NCBI GenBank assembly: GCA_018873225.1
Contig: JAEILZ010000003.1
Location: forward strand, 3,596,001-3,660,000
DNA length: 64,000 bases
Direction: 5' to 3'
Origin: [Phialemoniopsis] sp. UDSM-2020
Lineage: Eukaryota > Ascomycota > Sordariomycetes > Thyridiales > Thyridiaceae
The notes under the pieces were generated by a model that saw only the letters and a program-made list of their open reading frames with translations, was not told the origin of the DNA and ran no database searches. The position numbers and the translations under genes were made by a program. Shown in pieces: positions 8,711 to 18,538 of this stretch; within the stretch, counting starts at the first letter, position 1, and every line of letters begins with the position of its first letter.

Positions 8711-11231
8711 GTTTGAGGAGGCAGGGTGGGGAAATCCTGCGTGGTGGTGGTGGTGCGGTGCAACGGGGGGCACTCGTAGTCAAGCTCGGTTGGACTGCTA
8801 GACTGTGAGGCTCGGCTCGATGGCAGTCTTTTGACGGGTTGGAGTGGGAAAGGGAATCAAGCAATGGAGCAGCAAAGAGGTTATCACATAAAGCGTCTGA
8901 ACAATGAAGTCGCAAGCGGGAGGCTGGTCGCTGACGTTAGTGTGGGACCTTAGAAACGGTGCGGCAACAGTGGGTGTGACGGGTACCGGACAAAGAAGAG
9001 TGCCGATGATGGTCTTAAGGGAAGAGATGCGAGGTGCTAAGGGAAAGCAGCAGCACAAGACGGGACCTGGAATGGAGTCTTGTCTGGCTCCTAAGCAAGT
9101 TTGAGGCTAGTTCGAATCGAGAGAGCTCTTTGGCAAGCCAGCTTCAAGTTGGGGGCCGATGTGGCAGCACTTGGTGCAGGGCCGAAGAAGAAGTGCCGAT
9201 ACAAATGAAGGCTTTAATTTTGATACACCTGCCAGGTCTCAAGGCTAGAACGAGAGTTTATCCCACTGCCTAGTGCCTCGGAAGCCAGTACCTTGCCGGG
9301 GGCATGTTATTTACCCTCGCCACCACTGTAAGGTTGGGTGACAGGGGGGGCTGGGAACGGTCCTAGCACGGTGCTGTCATACTTAGCCGAAACACCTCTG
9401 CAAGTGTGCAATGGGGCGAAAAAGAGTCAGGCCCCAGGCAGCAAGGCAGCAATGACTGCACTCCTCGGTAAACCACTCTAGCTGGGTCATGTGAATTGGT
9501 GCCAATATCGCGCGGTACTTTGGAGCACAGTGACGATGAGTTTGGGCCGACGCGTCCCCCCCTCTTCCTCTTCCTGCAGGCCCTTCCCCCTCGTTTTCTC
9601 TTCTTGTTGGCCACATCTCTTCACCCCCTGTCACCAGAAAAGTTTGCTTCCCAGCCACCTGCATTTCCTTCTTGCTCGCCCCAATGTCTCTGTTTCTTCT
9701 CGAGTTCAATTGCTGGTGACATTCTGCCCAATGAAATCTGTAATATGCTGCAGCTACCGGATGAATTGCAACTCGGGCAATCCTCAAACAAAAGGGAGCG
9801 CTGAAAATCCCCCAGTCCGGCCGTACATTAGCGGCAAAGTCTCGGACCACTTTCGCCTGCATTAATACTCCGTGCTACGCGTCTATGGCCACTTGGTGGA
9901 CCGGCGTGCGCGACTTCGTCTTACTTCCCAGCTTCCTCCTTCGCACTACGGGCATGTCATCATTTCTTTTGCGCAAAAAGGTTTGGAATACCAAGTCTTG
10001 CATGCTCCCCTACCCAAAAGGGGCTAGGGTAGGAGAAAATCAATTAAACCCCCGGTCTGGTGTCCCGTTTGGTCCATGCCACCACCTGGAGGTATCGATC
10101 AGGCCTGCGAGGATCTGTCGTGTCCCGGACCGGCCTGCCCCTCTCTTTTTCTATTTCCTCTCATTCCTGCGGATTACTCGAGTGAGTCACAGGTTTCATA
10201 TCATATCGCCCACTTGCCCTTCCATCGCTTGTCCGTCAGTCAGGTCAACCAACGTACCATTCGAGTGATTGTCGGTGGTGCAACGGCCTCTGCTTTCTCT
10301 TCTGATCGCCAGCCCTGGCCGGCTTGATGCGCAGAAGAAAAGTCACTGTATATGCGTTCTTCCCTTCATTTCTTTCCGATGCCTCCTCCGCTGATAGCTG
10401 AAGCCGACCAAGGTTTTTTTGCGCCGGTCGGACGGGGGATCTGCAGACCACTTTACGCGATCAGGGCGCCACGAACCCGCGTGTGCCTCCGTCTTGGACA
10501 AAGCCCCCCCACCATCGTGTTTTAGTCGGCCCTCGTCCTCCCAATCACGACTGCATATCCCTGCCTCTCCCCTGTCCAGGTTTGACTCCAAGCCTGCCCT
10601 CCCGAATGATGAGTAAATGATATTGCCCAGGCAACCATGCCCCTCCGTAAATCTGACCGCTGGGGTTGACGAAGCAAGGCGCTGCCGTGCTCCAATGTTG
10701 GACTACATGGCCCTGTATCGCCGCACTGTGCAGCTTGCAGCCTTTCACTTGGTCCATCCCCACCCGCAATGGAGTCTTTGGGGAGCAAATGGGCTCTGCC
10801 GCATGTACTTCTTCTTGGATCTAGCTGTGGTAGTTAAAGGAAGCCGCTGCTCTCCATTATGCTAGCTTGAAAGATCTCCCCCAGCTCCCTCCTCATTGTC
10901 TCATAGTCTGGTTGTTGAGCACACAAAGTGTGGGCCATGCTTCCCGGCTCACCATCGCCCATCATATGCCCTGCAGGGCTTTTCCTATCCTCTTCCTGCC
11001 TGGTGAAATAGGCATATATTGCAGGCTGGCCTTGCCTCACCCATCTTCACATCTCCCAATCAATCAACTCACTCAGGCCGGAATAGTCTCATGCCTACTA
11101 ACTGATAGCCTGAGCCCTCCAGCACATTACCAGTTGACGACAGATCAAGATCACCAGTCTCTTCGAGATTCCGATCCCCTCTGCCGTTGACTACTACCCA
11201 GTGGCTTCCACGAGAAGCACCTGTCATCACC
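8711..11231. other. Long divergent intergenic region between array members H and I
   Basis: 2.5 kb between the divergent starts of H and I, so it probably carries both promoters and leaders. Several short ORFs occur on both strands (for example 9885-10268), but none has a domain, signal or homology I can support. Homopolymer runs (C and T tracts near 9555 and 10415) are present. A tRNA B-box-like string near 9108 has no matching A box. Confidence 0.45.
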
Positions 11232-12199
11232 ATGGCTAGTGCCCATGACACGCCCATGACCAGGTTTCTGTTCGCCATCCTCAAGCAGAAGAACCTCAAG
11301 GACGTAAGCCAGACCGGCATCACGCCCACCCCTGATATAAGTGTGAAATCATGCTGACCCCAGCCGTATAGATCGACTGGACTCAGGTCGCAAGTGATTC
11401 GATCCTTTCTCAGCCCATATCCAACGGCCATGCCGCCAGGATGAGATATTCGAGATTCCGTAGCCATATGCTTGGCCTCGAGCCTCAGCGACGGAACCGC
11501 CCGAGCCCCGTGGCCAGGTCCAAGGTCACCAAATCGAAGAAGACTGCTCAGGTCAAAAAAGATGAGCCTGTGAAGTCTGACCCTGGTTCGGCCGTCGAGG
11601 CCTCCTCTCTTGATGCCATTCCCAAAGCGGAGTCGCCCATGGTGAAAAAGGAGACGTGCCAGCCTCGAGATGGGACTCCCTCTCAGATCGACTCATCCCC
11701 AGCCGTGTCTCTTCCCATGGCAGATTGCAATATGCAATTTCAGTCGAGGCTGTTGACTCCGGCCAGTGATACGGACCCGATAGCTACTACTCAGAGCTAT
11801 GCTTCGAGCCCTGCGAGCGACTTGCTTCCTTCAGACACCGCCCCCTTTGACTTTACTTCTGGCTCTCAACTTGGACATGATTCGCAGGGAATCTGGCCTC
11901 CGAGTGTTCAGTACCATACACTTGGACACATGTACAACCCGGGCACCTGGGGCTCCAGCCTCTACGAGCCGCACCATCATCACCAGATCCTACAGATGCA
12001 GCAGCATGAGAATAACCTTGCGCACCATTACCATCAACAGCAGCAGCAAACTTCCGCACACTTGCATCTTCAGCAAAGTCACGAATTGCATCCTTTCTTT
12101 CGGACACATGACGGGCAACATCTTGCGGCTCTTGCTGGCCCCGCCGCTACGGTAGACTCGGGTGTGGCAGGCTCGACTGATGTGAAGCAGGAGGATTGA
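11232..12199 (+). CDS. Myb/SANT-like regulator with Gln/His-rich tail (array member I)
   Basis: Exons 11232-11303 and 11372-12199 give 299 aa. The N-terminal domain spans the splice: MTRFLFAILKQKNLKD, then IDWTQVASDSIL, then NGHAARMRYSRFRSHMLGLE. The IDW..VA and NGHAARMRY(S/F)RFR patterns are typical of a widespread fungal small Myb-like family. A basic patch (RSKVTKSKKTAQVKK) follows, then a Ser/Pro-rich region and a His/Gln-rich low-complexity segment near residues 205-255, of the kind found in fungal activators. The intron lies before helix 2, unlike the group with the intron before helix 3. The first rightward gene of the array. DNA binding is likely; regulatory sign and targets unknown. 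Confidence 0.8.
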
Positions 12200-13240
12200 A
12201 CCCTCCAACTGCTGCTCGTTGACGAAGGATACCCTTCGACGAACTCATTTTAATCGTGGTTTTTTTGGAATAGACACGAGTTTAGTCGGTGGTCGGCATC
12301 GCTCTGGCTGGGTGGGTTTCTGGGCTAAAATCGGCTTGGGGAATAGATGCGGCTCTACACAGACACATCGCCAACTTTGCGCCATGTGGCCCGATGTGGC
12401 CGCTGAGCTGCATCCTTCTCTCATACAAAGAATGATCTATGTTCTGTCTGGGTTTTCAAAGGCGTTCAAGGGATGGGGTGGGTTGGTTCAAGTGTTTTCT
12501 CTCTGCTTTAGGTCTCTTCTGGCCTTCGTCCATCACACTTAGACAGCATGGACTTGTGTATGTTAACATACAGGCCTTCACTGTGCCCATTATTATTGAC
12601 TATCCCTCCTCAAGCCGATCTCTATGTTCTCTGTGGTCGCCCCGACGATGTCCTCCTGCGGTCTGTGCTTCTCCTTGATGATGTCGTCGCTTATGTCGTC
12701 GTCGTCGAGGGGGAGAACCCCTCGCGCCGACATAAGCGACGACATCGTCAAGACGGGGCAACAACCTGCCCTAACTGCCCATTGCCCACACAAGAAGCTC
12801 TTTTGATGGTCAATAAATAGTCTCCTTCATTCAGGCTTTCCTGACTTCCTTTTCTTCTTTCCAACATCTCCTTGAGATCAAGATCTGCCTCCTGGATCCC
12901 AGTCTCATCCCTCCAAAGCCACCACCAGGTACGTATCATTCCTATCCTTTTCCCTTTCCTTTTTCTTTTCGTTTCATCCTTTTATATTCGTCTTGTTCTT
13001 TTCTATACCCTTCTCCTCCGGTCAAGCTTCTCTCTCTTTGCGAATCTTTCCTTCCCGAGAACCTTCGGCTCTTCTTCCTCCTCTTTCCTGCAACCCTTCT
13101 CTTTCCGCTCCTCTTGTCTTCTCTTCTTTGTGATACCAAATCTTCTCGTTGTCAAGTAGCCTTTGGTCCTCGAGCCTTCTAACCTTACAAAAATTAGTTG
13201 CCCTTGATACGCGCTGCCTAACCGCTCCAGACAATCAACA
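12200..13240. other. Intergenic between array members I and J
   Basis: 1 kb between two rightward genes. It holds the 3' flank of I, the long hairpin listed separately (12674-12752), and a strongly pyrimidine-rich stretch at about 12940-13140 that is probably the promoter or leader of J. Confidence 0.55.
12674..12752. repeat. 25-bp inverted repeat forming a strong hairpin
   Basis: The left arm 12674-12698 pairs with the right arm 12728-12752. Nineteen base pairs are perfect (core GTCGTCGCTTATGTCG on the left), followed by one T/G step and five more pairs. Within the 29-base loop, GAGGGG at 12707-12712 pairs with CCCCTC at 12718-12723, giving a nested second stem. The total span is 79 bases. 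It lies 475 bases after the stop of I and about 490 before the start of J, outside any supported CDS. As RNA it could be a miRNA-like precursor, a 3' processing or terminator structure, or the footprint of a small inverted-repeat element. No target-site duplication is evident. Confidence 0.8.
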
Positions 13241-14465
13241 ATGGCTGACGTCCCTTACTTGGGAGACGATGCTCCCAAGCTGAGCGATGCGGACATCAAG
13301 GTCCTCTTCACTGCTTTGAAGTACTCGAACAAACTCAGCATTGAAATCGATTTCGACCAGGTCGCTCGTGTTCTGGGCTTCAAGGACAGCAACATTGCTC
13401 GGGTAAGTGACGAAGCCATCCCCTTTCCTGCCCCTGCCAGCACCATCCTCCTTATTCAAACAACCACAATCTTCCAGCGGCGTGTTGAAAGTGATTGCTA
13501 ATATGAAATAGACCCGCTGGAGACAGGTTCTCAAGAAGCATGGCCTGGTCGGCGTAGATTCGACCCCACATAAGCCTTCTGCTTCCAAGACCCCGAGCAC
13601 GACCGAGGCCAAAGTCAAGAAAGCCCTTAACTCCAATGGCAAGAGAGAATCCCTTGCTCCTGCCCAAAACGACGGTGCCTGCGACTCCCCAGCTTCTCGC
13701 GACGACAGGCCCAAGCGCTCACGCCCTGCTCCCGGTACCTTTGCTGAGGTCTCTGACGATGAGTCGGCCTCTAGTCTGGACTCGAGCAGCGACGATGGTA
13801 GTGTCAGCTCCATTATCGCCACCGGTCGTGATGCCCACCCCAAGGCTCTCGACCCGGCTAGCCCGCTCGCGGACAAAGGCAATAACGTCAAAGAGCAGGC
13901 ACGCGCTGCGTCCACGACCGCCATTCAGGCCCCTCTGACTCGAGTCACGTCCGGTTTCGGCGGCCGCACCCCGGCCCGATCCGGCCTTCCGGTTGCGGGC
14001 GCCCTGCTCCGCCCGAATCCTGTCGCGAGTTCTCGATACTCCCCATATCCGACCCCCAGCGGTTGGACGCCGTCACCACACCCGCAGACACTCCTGTCGA
14101 CCCAAGAGCAGCGAAACGTTCCCAATTCGGGACCCTTTCCCATGCCGCAAGCGCAAGGATCCGGCCGTCTGCCCTTCCCCTTGCCGCAGCCGCAAGGAGC
14201 CACCCGTGTGCCCTTCTATCCGCGAGACTTCCAGTACGCGCAGCCGCGTACACAGGGCTCGCTCCTTCAGCAGCAGCCTGCTCAGAACATGGGACCTGCC
14301 TCTTTCTACCCGCAGCGGTACAACACGAACCTGTCTGGCGCCGAGCCCTTTTACGCCCAGCCCGCTGTTCCGCCTCTGGACCCGTTCATGGCTCCTAGTC
14401 CCCCGAATGCACGGGACTTCCAGGACCAGTACCAGGGTGCTGACGATGACGATCTTGGGATCTGA
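13241..14465 (+). CDS. Myb/SANT-like protein with Pro/Gln-rich tail (array member J)
   Basis: Exons 13241-13402 and 13512-14465 give 371 aa. The domain (about residues 14-66) reads LSDADIKVLFTALKY, IDFDQVARVLGFKDSNIAR, then TRWRQVLKKHGLVG after the intron, closely resembling A. The intron again lies at the helix 2/helix 3 border, here in phase 0. A basic acidic-basic segment (RPKRSRPAPG) and a long Pro/Gln/Tyr-rich disordered tail follow, like activation or condensate-forming regions. The protein ends QGADDDDLGI, an acidic run with a terminal Ile. The start has a good fungal context (ACAATGGCT). Likely nuclear and DNA-binding; function unknown. Confidence 0.8.
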
Positions 14466-14837
14466 TCGAGGGAACGGTTTTTTTGGTCGCGCTACCTTGA
14501 CCGAATGTTTTGCTTTTACAATGCTGGAGTAATGAGGCTCCATTTTCGTCGGAACATGAGAAGTCACTTGTCACCAAACCGTCACAACAGAGACGATTTT
14601 CCTAATTGCAGAACTGCGAAGAAATATTGCCTTTTCCTTTTTTGCCTTTTGTTTTCTAAAACAGACAGGCTTTAGTAGCTAAGTAGGTAGCCTTAGCTTG
14701 AGGCAATCGGACCTTGCTCCCACACTGGGAGATAATTCAGGAGTAATGATGGGATATTCCCCTGACTTTAATGTACAGCTTTAATGTACAGTAAGACAAC
14801 GCACTTGATCCTCCTCGGCGCAAATTTCATAGCTCCC
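14466..14837. other. Convergent 3' flanks of array members J and K
   Basis: 372 bases between two stops. T-rich tracts around 14625-14655 suit polyadenylation regions. A TAGCTAAGTAGGTAGC-type palindromic string lies near 14675-14693. No gene. Confidence 0.5.
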
Positions 14838-15932
14838 CTAGATCTCGTCTTCGTCCAGTTGAGCGTACGCAACCTGGGGCGCGTCCTCCTTCTTGACGAC
14901 AGGCTCATTGGCCTCGACCAAGTGGGCAGGAGCAAGGGGGGCAAGAATCTGGGTAGCAACGGGCGAGGCAGAGGTCTGGGTGTCGGTAACAGAGTTCTCA
15001 TCCGGATTGGTCGTCTCAACAGCAGAGTTGTTGCGCTCAACAATCGGAGTACGGGGCGAGTTGGGAAGAGTAGTACGGCCCGAGCCTGGAGCCGAAGTGC
15101 GTCGCGAGTTCGGAAGCGGAGTAGGGCGAGAATTTGGAAGCGGAGTACGGCCCCGGCTCAGAGCCAGAGAACGGGGCGACATCGGAGCCGGGGTCTGGGG
15201 CGACTTCGGAGCGGCAGTGGCGCCATTATCGACCGGGATGGTAGTCGAGGGCAAGACGGCGTTGCTTCGCGCGCGCTTGGCGGCCATGGGCTCCTCGTCG
15301 CTGTCGAGGACCTGGACGACCTCGCCGTCGTGATTCTCGACCTCCTCCTCGGCCTCGGCCTCGGCGCGGGAGCGCTTCTTGCCCTGGCCGCGTTTGGTGT
15401 TGGCCCGCTTGGAGATCGGGTGACGCGGAGTGGCGGGCTGAGCGTCCTCCTGCTCGATGCCGTTGACGCGGCGATCCTTGAAACCGCGGAGAATTTTCTT
15501 GTTCCAGCGAGCACTTGAAGATGTGGTTATGTTAGTCAAGGTGTGTTCTGTTTTCTTCTTTCTTCCTTCCTTCCTCCCTCTCTGTCTCGTTTTTCTTCTG
15601 TTGTGATCCTTCTTTTCTACTTGATTTCCATGGTGGAAGAAACAAGAAAGAAGAATGTGATATATATAATAGAAAAAAGAGAAAGATGAAAACCGAAAAG
15701 AGAGGAGAGAGCAACAAAGGTAAATGTATGACTGGGATGATAAAGGGAAAACTTACACAAGAGCGTCCTTGGTCATCGCATATCCCCACTCATGCATTGC
15801 CTCAGTGACCTTGTCCCAAGTGTTCATGTTCTTGACCTTCTTCACATCCTCCACAGTGAGGTATCCAACAAGAGCGAGGATCATGTCGTGCTCGGCCTCC
15901 CGGGTCCAGGTGTTATTGGCGGCACGCGGCAT
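14838..15932 (-). CDS. Myb/SANT-like protein (array member K)
   Basis: Exons 15932-15757 and 15513-14838 give 283 aa. Helices 1-2 read TWTREAEHDMILALVGYL, then TWDKVTEAMHEWGYAMTKDAL. A phase-2 intron (243 bases, with a GACTAAC branch-like site) precedes helix 3, VARWNKKILRGFKDRR. Trp in helix 1, Trp in helix 2 and Trp in helix 3 match the classic Myb/SANT core. The tail has a KRGQGKKRSRAEAEAEEE charge-patterned segment and short repeats of the type (R)TPLPNSRR spaced through residues about 150-200. It ends AYAQLDEDEI. Last member of the array. Nuclear role likely; targets unknown. Long antisense ORFs over this gene are composition shadows. Confidence 0.8.
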
Positions 15933-16587
15933 GGTTGATGGTGTTGCAGCAAGACTGAAGATGTCTGTCTAGGAAGAGGAGTTCTAGAGTCGAGTGATGC
16001 TTTGTATGCGAGTGGATAGACCGAGAGGCATGTACGAGAAGATCGCGCTGATTTGGAATAAAGAGAGGCAGCTGCAAATAGTCACTTGAGCTGGGCCTGG
16101 ATGAAGGAAGATACTGGCCAGAAACTGGCTAGATATGGGAAAGGAGAAGGGTGGTGTTGTGGGTGAAGAGCAACAGAAGCTGGTCCAGGACTTGGTGAAT
16201 GTCCAGTCAGGACGCGAAGCCTGTGTTGATACTCCAAGGTGACTTTTCTGCACACAAACCCTTGTTACCTGGGCAGAGAGTACTTCTCGTAGAAGACATT
16301 CACTTTACTTGTTTCTCACTTTCACTTAGGCAATTGATCATGTTCATTTCACTTGCCCATCAGAAACAAACGGCTCTACTTTGTTCGTTCCCTGAAACAT
16401 GACTTGTTATGCTTGTAATTTATGCCGATTTCTAATGAGAGTTCGTGTAAAAGCCATCGAATCGAGGAGTCCTCATGTGGCTCATCCAAAACTGCGCCAA
16501 CCTGAGCTGCAGCTCGTAACAATGCATTATAGAGCAACCATCCCGTATGCCTCCGTTGAACGCCAAAATACACGCAACACTTTTGCG
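15933..16587. other. Intergenic between array member K and UFD1
   Basis: 655 bases upstream of K and downstream of UFD1. Small ORFs have no support. Nothing else seen. Confidence 0.5.
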
Positions 16588-17873
16588 TTAAACCTTCCGT
16601 CCATCCAGCCTTCGACCTTCGCTAGGTTTCTTCTCCGCTGGTTTGGCCTTGGTGTCGGTTGCGTCGCCCTTTCTCTTCACGGCGCCGCCACGCAGGGTTT
16701 GGCCCTGACCGGCAAAGTGTGGCTTCTGAGCATTGGCAGCCTCCTCTTCCTTCTGTTGCTTCGACTTGAGAGGCTTAATCTCATAGCCCAAGAACAACTT
16801 GTTCGGAGGCAGCCGCAAGGGCATAGGACCGTTAGCGCGACGCCGAGGCAGAGCAGCAGTATCGCTGTTCGCCGACTGGCCGGCGACAGGGGTGGCGGGC
16901 TTGGGCGTCGACGTCTTGCTGCTCTTTTTGCCGCCTATCCGGTTACCTTCGCCGTGGAAATTGGTGGCCGCGGCGGCAACGGCAGAGGGGGCGATGGCAT
17001 CGTAGTTGATGGCCTGTGACATGGTGCCTTGGCTGTGTAATAGCCCGCCTGCGGGAAGACCACCTCGCGCACTTCTAGGGGTGCTGGTGCCGCTTCCCTT
17101 GGTTCGCTCTGGCTCTACGTAGCCGACAGGTGGCGCGAAGTCAACCTCGACATCAGTCTCCAGCATAGATACACCATTCTTTTCCGTCTCCGGCTTCACC
17201 TCCAAGACCGCAACGTCAAAGATCTCGTCGTTGTATTCGAAGTTGAATACGTCGCCTTTGGTGAGGGTGGCAAAATTGCGGAAAGCTCGCTCAAGAACGG
17301 CTTTAGGATCGCTGATTTCCAAGAAGGCGGGCGACTGTGGCTGAAGCTTTACCCGCCGTGCTAGCTCTAGGGATGTGGACTTGATCTGAATCATGTCGCC
17401 CACATCCAGCAGAAGAGTCTGCATCATCTGTGACTTGTGTCAATAGGGCGACCTAGGCTCAGGCGCAACCAATGCTCCCTACTCACCCATTGTGGAATAT
17501 ACGCTCTGCCTTCTTCAGCAACGAACTCCAAAACACCACAGTGAGAGTGGGTTCCCTTCTCTCCATTGATGAGCTCCATAAGCAAGGGCCACTGAACGTG
17601 TAGTCTCGAAACCTTGTCAAGGGCGGAGGGTGGCAAGAGGATCTTGGAACCGTAGTTGAGCTCGGGGCGCTCGGCGCCGGGGGCCATGACGATGGGATAG
17701 CATCGATAGTATTCGTCGAAACGCTGAACGGCGGGACGGCGCATTCCGCGAGCCATCTGATACAGATGCTCCGGGTTGCCGGAATCGTATCCGAAGCCGG
17801 CGTTGAACTGGCGGAGAGCTGAGCGTGAGTGAGGTATCCTTGGGAGACAGGACGCTTAGTGAGCACTCACCAT
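16588..17873 (-). CDS. UFD1: Ubiquitin fusion degradation protein 1
   Basis: Ufd1 works with Npl4 as the ubiquitin adaptor of Cdc48/p97, pulling ubiquitylated proteins from the ER membrane and chromatin for degradation. Exons are 17873-17871 (the ATG alone), 17807-17487 and 17427-16588, giving 387 aa. The start MFNAGFGYDS matches the family, as do YYRCYPIVMAPG, ILLPPSALDKVSRL, and VLEFVAEEGRAYIPQWMM of the N-terminal double-psi-barrel region (about residues 25-200). Two SHP boxes, which bind the Cdc48 N domain, are visible: FHGEGNRI and FAGQGQTL in the C-terminal half. The one-codon first exon is required because GTGAGT follows the ATG directly and the only acceptor that restores the frame is CGCCAG. 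Divergent from LIN1. Identity is very likely. Confidence 0.95.
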
Positions 17874-18538
17874 TTTATCGGTCCTCTCGCCCCTTCGCAG
17901 TTGAACTTCTTGTTGTTCGTCCTCTACTGATAGCACTGAAGGATCCCAGGCTTGATATGTCGTCGTCTGGGGAAAAGGAAGCTTGAAGGTAAGGTAAAAG
18001 TGTTGGTTCTGGATTGGGATATTGTCGATGAGGTTGAAATGGTAGGCGGCAGAATGACGAAAGCTACTTAGTATCAAAGGTGGAGCCACCTGGTCCAAGC
18101 ACACTGGAGCTTCCAGCCTCTAGGCGGTGCGACACCCCTGCAGAATTTGCCCCACAGGTGCTTTTTGATGGTTAAGACAGCGGGGTCCCCCCAGCTCAAT
18201 GTGAATCGAATTCGTAGAAAAGAAAGATAGTGATGCGATTTGCGACTTTTGAGACTCTGTCGTATTCTATGCCTCAAGCGGATAGATACTACGGTTTCTT
18301 ACCTTACAATATTTTTGAATTGCGCCTACGGGGCTACTTGTTCTGAGACGCTGGGATTGTATGACGTACGAAATACAAGCTTGCACTCAAGCCAATCCCT
18401 GACGTTGGCCAAGCTGTCACATTGAAATCTGTCGGTAGCCTCGTGCATCTCCAACATTTGACAACGCCTCCTAGGCTCCCTTATACACCGAATACCCCCT
18501 CTACACTGAGGAAAGCTCGTGCATAAACGACCTTGCAC
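17874..18538. other. Divergent promoter region UFD1/LIN1
   Basis: 665 bases between two divergent starts. Probable shared promoter area and leaders. No ORF with support. Confidence 0.5.

Noticed and set aside
9060..9120. Possible tRNA from a GTTCGAATC B-box-like string
   Set aside because: No A box at the right distance and no acceptor-stem pairing.
9885..10327. Overlapping plus-strand ORFs of 83-127 aa in the H/I spacer
   Set aside because: No domain, signal peptide or splice context; read as chance ORFs in divergent promoter DNA.
14784..15518. 244-aa plus-strand ORF over member K
   Set aside because: Antisense to a well-supported spliced gene; repetitive Arg/Gly reading without family marks.
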